Notes under the pieces: model-generated | The model's input: the letters and a program-made list of their open reading frames with translations, nothing else | What the model was told of the DNA's origin: nothing | The model's database searches: none | Part shown: piece after piece, positions 21,963-34,193 of the stretch | Layout of the letters: the number at the start of each line of letters is the position of its first letter | Position numbering within the stretch: position 1 is the stretch's first letter | Assembly: GCA_026724425.1 (NCBI GenBank) | Contig: JAIUCV010000103.1 | Coordinates: forward strand, 62,001-126,000 | DNA length: 64,000 bases | Reading direction: 5' to 3' | Source of the DNA: Erythrophleum ivorense | Taxonomy: Eukaryota > Streptophyta > Magnoliopsida > Fabales > Fabaceae | Position numbers and translations under genes: made by a program

Positions 21963-24583
21963 CTACCTTGATTCAACTGCACAAGTTTCAAAGCCTCTTA
22001 GAGATGACCGGCGCCACCATATTTGGAACGCTTTGCTGAGATTTGGGCATTCAGTGCCATGCCTTGAGAAACACTGAAACCATTCCATAAACAACATGTA
22101 CTGCTGCTCTAGAGGCAGAGTTAGAAGTATCTGAGCCATTGCCTCTTCCAACCCCTTTATATCAATCCCTTTCCTACATCTCTTCAGCCAACCAAAATCC
22201 AACATCATAGGTCCAAACCATGCCTTGACAAGCATTATCTTGGCTTCCTTCCTACACTGCAGTTTTCTGTTACCCATAGCAACAAATATAGTTGCTGACA
22301 CTCTGCTAATTTCATATCTGATCATGGGTGATGCATTCTCATGCTTTTTAACAAGTTGGTACTGATTCGCCCATATATTTACAAATTCCTCAGCCACTTC
22401 CCTATCAAGCATGATTTCTAATAACCAGTTGATGTTATCAACCTGTCTTGAGATGCGTTCAATCAGAGGCTTTTCCATATCTTTCTTCACCTTTTTTTCA
22501 GGAGAGACGGCGTTTGTTGCCTCCTCAAAGAGGCTTACAAGTGAACCCACACATGAGTGGCAAACAGAATATAGGTCCCCCTCGCTGAGGTCCAGATGGC
22601 TCTTCTCATAGACTGAGCTTTTGCAAAGAAGACCCTTCACCAGTGACTTTAGTTCATTTCTTGCATTGGCATCTACACAAGTGGTTATGGACCAAACAAG
22701 ATGTTGGGCTAGATTTGGCTGGGAGTCTACCGGATCATGCAAATTTAGTCTTCCTAGGATGTCTCTCGTTGTCGCTTCATCAAACTTAAATCTTGTGAAA
22801 AGGCTTCTTAGTTTGTCTTCTTCCTCCTCGGTCCAAGGAACAGCCTCAAGGTATTTTAAACACGACACAACACCCTTAGTGAACCTGATACCTGCCGACA
22901 CCTAGTAATATAACAGGACAACCTTGTCGGTGACTAAAGAGGCACCAATGTGCAGGCTCAACACTATATCAAAGTTGTTTCAACGCCTTAGTCATCAGGA
23001 AGTATTATTTCTAGTTTGATATCTTCCTTTTTAATGCTATATTTTACTTGAAGGCTGAGCTAGGTTATATGTATCCCATATCACGGCACTCTTTGAACTG
23101 ACCATAGCAAAACTAAATGACAAAACTTCTATGAAAAGAAGAGAAACTAAGCATCGTCAAAACAGGACCAAAAGCATATCTAACATGCCTCAGGCAATTT
23201 AATGCCCTACCTTTTCTTCCTATTACATGTGAATATTACGCATACATGGCTAATATGTAAAGCTTAGAGTTTCAGAATCTTTACAACGTAAGCTGTTCCG
23301 ATGTCATGTATACTCAGACGCATTATAAAATGCTTCAAAATTCAGACAGAACTATAAGTCTATAACAGATGTTATTTGTAATTTAAATTGGACGAGTAAA
23401 GGTAATTCTAGTCATCATCCAACAAAATGCTGATAATATACCAATATCGAAGTTATACCATAGTAAAGCCCCCAACAAAATAGAGACAAGGATTACATTA
23501 GATACAAAGGACGCACCCCTTCTAACATTTCAGTATGCCATCCATTAAATGTAAGTATTAAGGGTAAACCCTCCATTTCGGAACAACTCAGAGTGTTTTT
23601 TTCCTCAGAATAACAAGAATCCAGAACGATGGACACAGCAGTTAAATGCATATGCTCTCACAAATTACAAAGGCGTCGTGCTGACATACTAGCCGATTCA
23701 ACAAAGCACGCACAAGGCCATCAAGAATGTCAGGTTAAAGATGCACTATGGACAAATAGAAATATAAGAGTGAGTTCAAAAATCTTCAAGTGGCCTAGGC
23801 ATAGCTATAATGGAAATCCAGAGAAGAAAGAGAACCAAACATAAATGAGAAAATATGAGATAACCAAAAGTAGAACTAAATGAACAAACGACTAACCTCC
23901 AAAATGTCAATTGATCGATTAACGCCAATCTTAGGGAGCCGCAATGTAATATCATCCTCGAACATGAGCTCAATGGTCTCTTTGAAAACTCCCAAATTCT
24001 GCACCTCAGGCACCTCTATTCTACACATTTCAGTCCCTTGGGAAGAAAGGCTCGATGAAAATCCCTTTTCATAATCCGCTATTAATCCCTCAAACACTTC
24101 CGAGTTCGCCCTCAGGAGCCCCGAGTTCATCTCCAAAACCATACCCCCACCGTTCTTTCCTCTCAAATTCAACCTCACATCAAACCAATAATTCATCTCA
24201 CAACCCGATCCGGAACTCTCCGGCGGGGCCCGAAATTCCTCGGTGCTCTGAGATCGCAATGGGGGCCAATCGACCGTTGCAGAGCGATCAGCCCCGATAT
24301 CCTGGACGGATTCGAGGTTGGAATCGGAGTCAATCGGCGATACTCTGTCAGGAGACAAGATCTGACGCGGGTCGACTCGACCCAATACGCCGAACCCGGA
24401 TTTGGCGCTCTGGGGTGAGTTTGGGACTGAGAAACTAGGTTTCGAGAAGGTATCGAACTTGCTAGGATGCGCTTTGGAGTGAGGCATTGAAGGATTGTCG
24501 GCGCTGGAAGGCAGGACCGTAAAGGAGCAACACCAGGTTCGCCGACGCCGAGTCTGAGGCTTCCGCCGTAAAGAATGGCCCAT
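21963..24583 (-). CDS. BTB/POZ domain protein of the At2g13690 type
   Basis: Two exons on the minus strand: 24583-23897 (229 codons) and 22901-21963 (312 codons plus stop), joined across a GT-AG intron of 995 bp; total 541 residues. ATG at 24583 gives MGHSLRRKPQTRRRRTWCC, a basic Cys-containing N-terminus. The Ser/Pro-rich linker is followed by a BTB fold (YWFDVRLNLRGKNGGG to LRLPKIGVNRSIDILEV, about residues 130-229). The second exon is a helical region (GVVSCLKYLEAVPWTEEEE, then CHSCVGSLVSLFEEA, ending SLRGFETCAVESR). Members of this family are plant-specific; some are proposed CUL3 adaptors, and the Arabidopsis homologue was annotated as a PRL1-interacting factor. No biochemical role can be read here. 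The frame is clean, and the next gene on the same strand is the CalS5 pseudogene, as in Arabidopsis. Confidence 0.92.
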
Positions 24584-26520
24584 AGATAGCGAAGTCAAAC
24601 GCGAGCTGAGAGAATGAAAGTTCGACTGTAGTTCATCAAAAAACCAAATAGAGCTCGAGTGTTAGGAAGACGAAGAGTGTGAGCGAGAAATGAGAGCGAC
24701 GTTGGCGTGGTGTGCAGAAAACGAAGAGACGCTTAAAGAGGGAGGGGGCATTGGATCAGAGTGTTACTGTTATTCTCGAGGTCAGGGGACTTGACTTTCC
24801 AGGGAATGGCGTGATATTGGACTGTTAGTCTGTTTTGTTAGTTTAGTACTACGTGGAGAGATGATGAGGAAATGTGCTTTATGCTGTCAAATTTTTAATT
24901 TGGGGTTGATTTTTTTTATTGGTTTTTTTTTTCAATTAGAATCAAATAAAAGTTAAAAGAGTTTGTAAATTAAGAAGAGTGTTGAATTGTATTAAATAAA
25001 ATATATCGATTTTAAAATTGATAATATAATATTTCAACAGACATTAGAATACAATTTTAATAAAAATTGAGTTGAAGGCAATAAACAAAATATTAAAGAA
25101 TGTGTGATAAATAATTAAAAAGAGTGATAGAACAAATTTTTTAAAAAGTCTCTATATTATAGTTCTCACTCTCAGATTATAGCATCATTTTTGTTAATAT
25201 GTATTTAACTAAGTCAGTTTCTCAATCACAACTCTCATGCTTATTTGTTGACTTGGCAGTAAGAGTGGTTTAAATACTCTTGGAGAATCACAGTTGTTAT
25301 ACTTTTTTGTTGACTTGAAAGGAAGAGATATTGGAGTACTCCTAGAGATTGTTATCATACTCGATTCACGCCTATCTTTTCATTACTTGGTGAATTGTTG
25401 GTTGATGAAGAGGATTTAGTTGGTTTGGAAGTTCAACTATCACTTAATTTCCGATTATTGCTTGCATTGACTATTCTTTTAAGATTATTGATTGAGTGAT
25501 ATTTAGCAATCTTCAGCTATTAACCATTAATTATAAACCTGTAATTTTTAGTGCTACCCATATTATTTTTTTTTTAAAGACTAGGTAATCATGATTATGT
25601 TTGCTCCAAGCGAAGGCAACCATTATTTTGGAAAAATTTCGTTAAAAAAAGATATAATGAAAGCAAGTGCGCCGGCCAATGGATCTTTTGAGCATTTTCC
25701 TTATGCAAAAAATAGTACTTGTATCTTTGTTCTAGCATTAGCTTCTAAGTTTAAAAACCTTGAACATTGGATTATATATAATTGAGAATATTATAATCAG
25801 CCACTGATTTGTTCATTTTTTAACATCTAGTAAATTAGGTAAAATCCCATTTTTCATGATGATTATCAATGCCAAAGACAAATGTATAGGAGTCCTCTCA
25901 ATTTAATGTGAGCTCATCGTAACCTCATGTTAGATATGACCAAATTAAACTACAAGCTTAGCTTAGCAAATAAAAGAAGTGCGATGAAAATATCTTTTTG
26001 TACCAATATTTTTAAAATCAGATCAATTATTAAATTGGTAAAAGTACTAATTTATGATTCATTGATTTAATTGTGGTCAAACTAATAATTATTATATATA
26101 TTAATATTAAAATTTTGGTATAATAAATAATAATAAATAAATATTAATAAAATTTGAAATATTTTATTACTAAATATATATATATATATAAATAAATCAA
26201 ATATAATATAATATTTAAATTCAATTGACTTTTTAATTTAAAATTTCAACCTAAAATAATTTATCTATTAATAAATATAATCATCAAATATTAATTTGTT
26301 GAAACAAATATTGAAACTAAGATATTATACAAATTAATTATTTAAAATATTAATTTTTATTATTACATTTAAAAAAATGGTATAATAAAATTTAGTTGGT
26401 TTTAGAAGCTTTGAACATAATATAAAAAAATAATTGATAAATGTCTAAGTTAAATATCATAAATTTTAAAAGAAATACTATAATTATATTTATATAATAT
26501 AATGCATAATTTTATCAAAG
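24584..26520. other. BTB gene leader and promoter, then AT-rich intergenic DNA
   Basis: The first 250 bases (24584-24830) are GC-richer and probably hold the 5' UTR and promoter of the BTB gene. From 24880 the DNA is AT-rich with no supported gene; an ORF at 25591-25785 resembles nothing recognisable. A (TA)n run occurs near 26175-26195. Confidence 0.5.
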
Positions 26521-26523
26521 AGA

Positions 26524-26905
26524 GCAAGTTGGCGCAATGATTAAGATATTAAAATATTTCTTATGGTCATTGGTTCGATGCTATCGTAGTAGTTAAGATA
26601 TTAAAATCTTTCTTAATAGTCATTGGTTTGACGCTACTAGAGGCCATTTTTATAGGAAAATGCAAGCACCCATTCGAATAATCTATTTATATAAAAATTT
26701 AAACATATAAACAAAAGAGGTTTCGCAAGTCATATGGCAATACCTAGTTCAACGCTTGCAAACACCCATTTGAATAGTCTATTTATATAAAAATTTAAAC
26801 ATATAAACTAAAGCGGCTTCGCAGGTCAAATGGAAATACTTGGTTCAACGTTCCTAGGGGTCGTTTTTATAGAAAAATACAAGCACCCATTTGAATAAGC
26901 TAGGG
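26524..26905 (+). repeat. Tandem SINE-like repeat array
   Basis: Two head units lie next to each other. The first has TTGGCGCAATGATTAAG (A-box-like) and GGTTCGATGC (B-box-like) between 26530 and 26582; the second, GTAGTAGTTAAGATATT to GGTTTGACGC, spans about 26588-26635. They are followed by body units of about 97 bp, each with AAGCACCCATTTGAATA and TTTATATAAAAATTTAAAC (starts near 26664, 26761 and, partial, 26881). The body units also carry B-box-like TAGTTCAACGCT and TGGTTCAACGTT. This reads as a tRNA-derived SINE that has been locally multiplied. Confidence 0.55.
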
Positions 26906-27142
26906 GTATACTAATCTAAACTAGTTTGTTTGCATTGTTTCATACCCAAAATCAATCAGTCAAAATTAGTTTTCGACTAACTTTGATTTATTATTGACTA
27001 ACTTTGATCGATTCTCAAGAGCATTAATTTAGAGAGTTATTAAAAACGGATCAAAATTCTAATTCTCGATCAAACTAGTTAAATCGATTGATCTAGTTTA
27101 GTTATAATAACTTTGCTTTGTACTTAAAAAAAAGGTTAAAAG

Positions 27143-27561
27143 TATGTTTGATTGTGAGAATTGAATGGAATAAAAGGAAATAAAAATGAATAGAAAAGAA
27201 TGTTATGATGCATAAATTTTGTTTGGTATGTCAAATAAATAAATAAAAATATTTTATATTTTTCATTTAATCAAATGTAAATAAAGTAGAAATAAAAAGA
27301 TGTGCTACCAAAAGAATTAAAATACCTTTATAAATAAATAATAAATATATAATTTTTAATATTATCCCTCAAACTTTGAAGCTCATTTCAATGCGCATGG
27401 CACTTTCCTTCTCAAAATAAGATCATTTTGATTTATATCAACTGCAAGAAAGTATACTCTCCATGAAATTTTTTTTGTCGCTTTTCCTACCACCAAACGC
27501 ACAGTACTATTGAAACCTTAGCTGATTTTCCATTCCACGACTGAGTATCAATCAAACGTAG
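27143..27561. mobile_element. MITE-like element (candidate)
   Basis: An AT-rich block bounded by imperfect inverted ends: ATGTTTGATTGTGAGAATTG at the left, and CCATTCCACGACTGAG followed by ATCAATCAAACGTA at the right. No coding capacity. The target-site duplication is unclear, so the class is not assigned. Confidence 0.35.
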
Positions 27562-27566
27562 CATAG

Positions 27567-27792
27567 CCCGTTTAGTTTGCTTGGAGAGAAGAAGGGAAAT
27601 GGAAAATGTGAAGGAAAGATAAGAAAAATTATAATTTTATCTTTATAATTATTATTCAATTATTATTTAATATTTTTAGATAATAATTATTTAATTATTA
27701 AAAATAAAGATATTATAAATATTTTTTATTTATAAAATTATTGTTTATTTTTATTTTTATTTTTATCTTAATTTTCTATCCATCAAACAAGG
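27567..27792. mobile_element. MITE-like element (candidate)
   Basis: Ends CCCGTTTAGTTTGCTTGG (left) and TCCATCAAACAAGG (right) are imperfect inverted repeats, and the centre is very AT-rich with self-complementary ATTTTTATTTTT-type tracts. It directly follows the previous candidate. Non-coding. Confidence 0.35.
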
Positions 27793-27891
27793 TTAAAAGT
27801 TCAGTTCAGTTAGAATAATGCATTCATAAATTACGTACAAATAAAAATAAAAATAAACAATAAGTGCACAGTAAATTCACAAAATATCATG

Positions 27892-28300
27892 TGACGTCAT
27901 CACATTCCTTGCTGAAAGCCACATGATCCATCGAACCCTATGCAGTCACGTGCATGACTTTTTATTCGCCACCTCTCCAATCCAATGAGATTTCACGTCC
28001 GCATCAGCATTGCGACGCTACCGCCCACCTGAAAGCCTTCGATCTCACCCGTACACGATTACCCCTCAAGGTCAACAACGTGCGACCAAATCGTCAAGAA
28101 CCGAATTCGTGTCTCTCTCCGGTTCCTGAGCGTACACAAGACCAACACGTAAGTGCCTGTCTGCGTAATATCCCAGGCTTTTCTTTTTGAGAAACCCTAT
28201 CAAACACGTCGCGCCACTCCCGGGATTCTCAAATCGTACGACTTCACCATCAGGCGCCACCTGTCCATTAGGTGCACAGCCTAGGTTGTCTTGCCACGTG
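27892..28300 (+). promoter_or_regulatory. ACGT-core cluster upstream of the small gene (CRE/G-box/ABRE-like)
   Basis: Contains the palindrome TGACGTCA at 27892-27899, CACGTG at 27947-27952, and GCCACGTGGC around CACGTG at 28295-28300, the last about 50 bp before a TATA box. GCCACGTGGC is a strong G-box/ABRE match bound by bZIP and bHLH factors. The clustering suggests light-, ABA- or stress-responsive expression of the downstream gene; this is inferred from motifs only. Confidence 0.5.
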
Positions 28301-28347
28301 GCGGGGTTGCGTGTTAGCCACCACACACCGTCATGGTCATCCCCTTC

Positions 28348-28355
28348 TATATAAG
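28348..28355 (+). promoter_or_regulatory. TATA box of the small gene at 28447
   Basis: TATATAAG lies 99 bp before the chosen ATG, in a GC-rich promoter. Transcription should begin around 28380, which makes the ATG at 28333 an unlikely start. Confidence 0.6.
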
Positions 28356-28446
28356 GTGCTGCGATTATTGGCAGCGTTTCACCATCAAATTTTCCAAATT
28401 CATGCGAGTTCTCTTTCTGCGTGTTTGGCTTAAGACTGTGTCGAAA

Positions 28447-29073
28447 ATGGAGGCATCGGTGGTACATATTGACAGGACGTCTTCGATTGAAAGGGAGCCA
28501 AGGACTCTGAGCATGAAGCAAATGCAATCCGCTAGGGATTTAGCAATTTACGTGTTGAATACAAAGACTATCGAAGAAGCTTCCAGAATCTTCACAGAGG
28601 TAATATATTTAATTAATTAATCACTTCAATTTGTGAAGAACTTTGGATGTTGTTTAATTAATTGAGGAATTGGCATTAATTTGTGTTGATTAATTTGCAG
28701 TTGTGTATATATATATATTCAGGCGGATGATTTACTTGCAAACAAGGAAAATAAATAAACAAAAAGGGAGTGATAAATATGCTGAATAGAGATGTAGCCA
28801 AAACAAGTCTCATTTAGCCAACTGACAAATAAATATTTATAGATTATAGAGCCTTTAATTTGTTGAAGGCTAATTTGATCGGAAAAAAAAAAAAGATTGA
28901 AGTTTGAAGAATGATGAATTATCAATTTATTGTGGCAGGGACTGGAGCCAGTGGTTAGTGCAGCTTGTGATACGAGTATGATGGATATGGAAGGGGAGGA
29001 AGAAATGGAGACGTTAGAAGACGCAGCAGCAGTAGTATCATCATTCAGAGACATAGAATCTGCACCTTTCTAG
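28447..29073 (+). CDS. Small plant protein of unknown function, two exons (95 residues)
   Basis: Exons 28447-28599 (51 codons) and 28939-29073 (44 codons plus stop) join across a GT-AG intron in phase 0. The protein begins MEASVVHIDRTSSIEREPRT, has a helical middle (MKQMQSARDLAIYVLNTKTI, then EEASRIFTEGLEPVVSAACD) and an acidic tail (MDMEGEEEMETLEDAAAVVS). I recall similar short plant proteins but cannot name the family. An in-frame ATG at 28402 would add 15 residues (MRVLFLRVWLKTVSK); it lies only about 20 bp after the likely transcription start, so 28447 is preferred. No signal peptide or membrane segment in the 95-residue form. The splice junction falls inside the conserved-looking FTE|GLEP helix, which supports a real gene. 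Confidence 0.7.
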
Positions 29074-32000
29074 GTATCAACTCATCTATACGATACTGTA
29101 CATGAGAGAATATGTCTACCTGTATGTATGTTATGGGTCCATTACCTTTTTTTTTATAACTCAGGTTGGTGAGGTGTAGTACATCCGCTTATATATTTAA
29201 TTTTTTTTTTTCGTTCATCTTATGTGAAAGGTGTAATATATAGGTATAACTTATTTATATATATATATATATATATATGGATGAAATTTTTGGGTTGGTT
29301 CAACAGTATCATTGAAAATTTTTTTTCTTGTTGGGAGAAATAATGTTGCTTACCGGTTTACTAATTATGAATGGTGGTTTAAAGTTTGCTCTTGGCAAGT
29401 ATATAATACTATAATTGGAAACCGCACTGAATTACTATACTACTTAGCCATAATTATCAGATTGGTTTTAAGTGGAAAGAGCTAGTTAATTACCAGCTAG
29501 GTTTTGTCAAGAAGAGCTAGTTGTTTAAGTGATGCAAATTTATTAATGAATATTATCTCATTTGTGGAAGACCCTCATCCACGTGGCCAATGATTGGAAT
29601 GAGGATAGGTAGATTATACTCTCTCTGTTCTTTTTTATAAAAAAATTTTTTAAAAAAGTTTTAATCTCAAAATATAAAAAATATAGTATATTTTTTTATT
29701 TTATTAAATAATAATTTTTTTATCATTCATTTATTATTACACTCAATACATTTAATAATACATAACGTTTTTTAATATAAAATGAATATGGATAAAATAA
29801 GAAAAAATTATTAAATTTAAACTTAATTAATAAATTAAACTGATATTAATTATTTTTTAATATTAATAAAATAATTTTTTATTTTTAATAAAAAGGACTA
29901 GACAACGTAGTTTATAGTCACTACAAATTTAAAAAAATTTAGACAAATATTAAATAATTTTTTTTTTAGATATTATATTAGAAGGATAAAATTTTTGACA
30001 CTACCCTCACCCCACCTTTAGTCCCAAGTGTTAATATTAAATTAGTTTTCAAATTGTGAAGGTTCAATTTACTGCTTTTTTTTTTAAAACCAAATATTGA
30101 AAAATAAAACATTTAAAGCAAATATTTACTGCATATCTAATCATTTTCACTTGATTTGTTTTCGCTCCCTATTTATTGGGAATTATTTACCATATATTCT
30201 TATAGTATTAAAATTATTTAATATTCTACCATTCGTTGACAAATAAACAAATTACATCTAAAATTTAAAATCCAACTTAATTATGATTAAAATTAGATTA
30301 CATAACCTTAAAAGAAACAAATCGAGTTATGTAACAAAATATAAATTATGGTGCTAATGAATATTTAAAGTTGTGCTCTGACAATGAACAAGATATATGG
30401 TTTTTTTAAAAAAAATAAAGCCTCTTTTATATATAATTTCAAATGCTACTAATTTTCTAAAAAGAAAAAAGAAATTCTCTATCAATGAGCTGAGAATAAC
30501 GAAAACAAAATTTTTGCAAAAACTATCTCACTGGGAGATCTACGCTTAAGAGACTTTGGTTTTTTTTTTTTCCTTCTACATGATTGGGGATAAGGATTAT
30601 ACCTCCCATCCTATGGGAGGAATCAGTAAAATAATTAAATAAAAATTATAAGAACAAAATAAATATTAAACTTACTAAACATATCCTTATTTTTTTTATT
30701 TCTTATACGGAAAATAGAGAAAAATTAAGATATATTTAGTAGGTTTAATATTTATTTTGTTTTTATAATTTTTATTTAATATTATTAATTAATTATTAAA
30801 AATAAAAAATATTAAAAATATTTTTTATCTTTATTTTTTTTTCGTATTTAATTTTTTACGTATAAAAAAAAACCCTTAAATAGCGGGCCTTCCCCTCTCC
30901 AATCTTGCGAGGTTGCCATCCTTGACTGCGAAGCTTTTATTGGAGGGTCTACTAGGCTGACATCAACAGCTAATAATTGCCGTTTCGTTAAACAGTAATG
31001 GTCATTGCTTTGTCTAAGCTTGTCGCTCTGTCTTGTTACCCCAAACCAAAAAAAAAAACAATGGCCATGGACGTTTTGTTATTGTCTACTTCTACATTGA
31101 AGCATTTAAAATGTAATCATCCTTAGTTATATCTTCGTCACCATCAACGATATTATTGATTTGTATTTGTTTTATTTTAATATACACATACCATACTTAT
31201 ATACTTTTTTTGTAGTACAGATGGAAATTCATCCTTATAAGACATTATAACTATTTTAAACTAATTGGCTAATCAAGCCAAACAATAACTAGATTTATCT
31301 TTTAGATGAAAATAATATTTCAAATAATAAAAAATATTAAAAAAAGGTCTCTGACAACAGTACTAGCATAGCCTCAATTCCCATAATGTTAATAGAACCT
31401 TTGAGAGAATCTTGCAAAAAATGAAGCCCTAATTTCTTCCCTTAATTATGATCAAAGTAGATTAGATGGCTTAAAACAACTATTAAAGAGTGATGATACT
31501 ATAAATTCCGAAAAACCATAAACTTCATTATAATACAATACTTGTTAAATATAAAATATTATTTTATTAAATACTTATTCTAATTTCTTGAAATATTAAT
31601 TTATTTAATAATTAATAATTCTTAAGAAGGGTAATTTAATTTTTATATAATTAATAAGTATAATTATAAGAATAAATTTAATAAAATAAATAAAATATTA
31701 TTTTATATTTAATGATTGTTATATCATAATTAAAATTCAAGATATCTTTTATTTAATAATATCATCACTCTGGAGCGAGAAAGGATATTAGGGGAGCACG
31801 GGGGGTACAAGAATGTTATAATTCAACCTTACAAGAATATTTTCTATACAAGCTTGATGAATGGGAGAACAAAAATGTTGAGATCAGCTATGTCCAATTA
31901 TTCATCGATATTCATTATTCAAGGATATATCAAAACTGGCTCCAAGAATTTTAAACCAATTACAAAATCCAACCAACAGGCTTATTGCACCCTGTGAGTT

Positions 32001-32194
32001 GCAAAGAATTAGGAGTTAGGCCTAGACCCAGCTGATATTATCTTCTGTCTATGTTATCCGTGTCATAATTGCTTCTTAAATCTCCCTAAGGCTATTGACC
32101 ATTTCTCTGAGTATGCCTAAACTCCCATATTGCTCTCATCTTCTTTCCATAAGAATTAATACTGCAAAAGTATTCCACTCCATCCGTTTCCGTC
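29074..32194. other. AT-rich intergenic DNA with a fold-back element
   Basis: No gene is supported across 3.1 kb. It contains a (TA)n run at about 29256-29278, a degenerate MITE-like block near 29620-29910 that begins TACTCTCTCTGTTC (Stowaway-like), and the inverted repeat at 30639-30782. The right end (31780-32194) is GC-richer and is probably the old 3' UTR of the callose synthase pseudogene. Confidence 0.5.
30639..30782. repeat. Imperfect fold-back (long inverted repeat)
   Basis: Two arms of about 60 bp, each with AAATAAAAATTATAA.AACA and AATAAATATTAAACYTACTA-type sequence, lie in inverse orientation around a short spacer near 30705-30720 (TCTTATACGGAAAATAGAG). A smaller hairpin CCTCCCATCCTATGGGAGG sits just upstream (30603-30621). 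The arms could form one long stem. Probably a MITE remnant. Confidence 0.55.
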
Positions 32195-33825
32195 TTACTT
32201 ATCCTTCTTGCCACCTGCTAGAATTCGCTGGATTTGAAGTCCTCTGCTGAATGCTTGGTTGAATAGCAGCCTAGTTTGGAATTCTGAAACAAATGGAAAC
32301 CAAGCCAATATAGCCACTGGCGTAAAGATAACCACTCCCATCAGGTATTCGTATCCCCTTGCGAGCGCTCTCACAGACGACCACATACCAATGCCCTTCA
32401 CCAAAGGCCTGCATGCTTGTGCTATCTGCTCATGCAACGTAACATAACGCACACACCTATCAGTAACTAACTAGTGATGTTTCATTACTGTTTAATTATA
32501 GCATTATGGAAAAAGAGAAATGTCCATCAAAACAAGAGGTATTCATTAGCAAACGAGTACCATGACGAGTGCCCATCCTGTTGGTAAAAAGGCTAGTAGA
32601 CTCGCGAAGATGTCATTAACTGTGAGATTCATCAGAGTAAACATCAAGACCAGAGCGACAATGCATCCAATAAACAGAAACGATTTGAGAAGACGGAACA
32701 TCAGCTGGAAATCTGCACTGAACTTCTTTCTACCCATAGACACAATGTGCAGTTTCAGATGCCGCCATTAAACGAAATAATGATTTAAATGTGGCAGATA
32801 AACGACTAATTTATAATGAATTGTTTGATAACTGAATACCGACTTTTAGAAGGACCATGACAGCTACTATAACTATCCAGGACAGACCATAAACCTGGAG
32901 AGAATTGCAACGCAGGTCAGAAAGCTCGTCTTTATATGTATAGTTGCTAGAGCAGTTAAAACCATGAGGAGCAGATTCAACAGTTTGACATGAAAGCATA
33001 AAATAAAATAGAAATAGCGAGCATAATTACCATGATGCCCTTTTCACCTCTGGCTACATTTAGATGATACACAATCCCAAACTGATAGATAAAGAAGCGC
33101 AGGGAAAGAACAACCTCCCAAAACCGCCCTAAAAACCCAGTGTATTGCAGATGCTCCTGTTCCTCACCCCACCACGATTCCCAGCTCTTGTTTGCAGGAA
33201 CACCAATACCCCCGTGACTGTTTATCCATTTAGACCAATCATCCCAATCCTCGACTATCTTCTGCCACTCAAAACCTGAAGGATTAAAGAGGAAAGGAGC
33301 AAACAACCAAGAACACACCATAAACCATATTGAGCCTGCAACAAGGGCATACGCTACTGGACCTGCTGCATATCCATAAATCCTATAACATATAAGCAAT
33401 ACAGCAAGCTCTAGCCCTTTCACAAAGTGACTCCTAGAATACATCCGGTAGTTCTCCGCGAACTTCTCGTGACGGACCACAAAGCCACGTCCAGTGGCTC
33501 TGTACTTTGCCCCACCATGCAGGAGAGTACGCCCAAAATAGTGCATCTTTGTTCCCAGTGAGAAAGTGAAGAAAACAGGAGCTAGTTGCAACTGCATTAT
33601 TATAATGTCAGTCAAAGCAGTTCTGAACCCTCTCTCTAGTCCAATTTCCATGACCATGGGCACAGTTATCAAAAGGCCTATCTGAACAAGGGATTGTGAA
33701 GCCATCGCTGCCTTTAAGGGATCGTCCCCGGTTCTCCGCGCTAATTTAAATATTGCTTCCTCCAATCCACTCAATGACAGGTAAAGTCTTCCATATAGGA
33801 AAGCATAAAGCGTGATGACCACAGC
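32195..33825 (-). pseudogene. CalS5 remnant: C-terminal exons (membrane domain)
   Basis: Exons 33825-33031 (265 codons, open), 32894-32840, about 32742-32571 and 32425-32195. They encode the C-terminal multi-pass membrane region: AVVITLYAFLYGRLYLSLSG, KYRATGRGFVVRHEKFAENY, the SHFVKGLELAVLL helix, NPSGFEWQKIVEDWDDW, MGRKKFSADFQLMFR, and WFPFVSEFQTRLLFNQAFSR before the stop. The only lesion found here is at the start of the 32742 exon: the bases that should be an AG acceptor before GTCTATGGG read TG, and no nearby AG restores the frame. Confidence 0.85.
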
Positions 33826-34193
33826 CTGCGAATAAGAAGACGAAAGCATTGGTGCAAGATGCAGGTGGAAAGCCGGTAATTATGCAGAAAAGCAAATTTA
33901 ATAGATATTTAATCACAGCAATATCTATAGCCCCGATAACGAAAATGTCAACTCTCAGGGTAACAATGCTCAGTCAGGTTCTCTCAAATTGAAATAAACC
34001 ATGTTTGTGAGGTGGGGATATATATTACTTAGTATTCAAAGTGATTAATTAGCATTCAATTTCCATATCCATTTCTATTCCTTGGATTGATTTTTAATAA
34101 AAGAACGTGAAAAAATCTTATTGCTTTTCTACCAACCAAAAAAAAAAAGGTTGCAGTTATTTTCTGTTTGATTCTACATGCATTGGGAATCAC

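Noticed and set aside
28333..28446. Upstream ATG at 28333 as start of the small gene
   Set aside because: The TATA box at 28348-28355 lies downstream of this ATG, so it is unlikely to be in the mRNA.
28072..28527. 151-codon open frame on the minus strand
   Set aside because: Overlaps the promoter and first exon of the small plus-strand gene; peptide unrecognisable; G-box and TATA motifs explain the sequence better.
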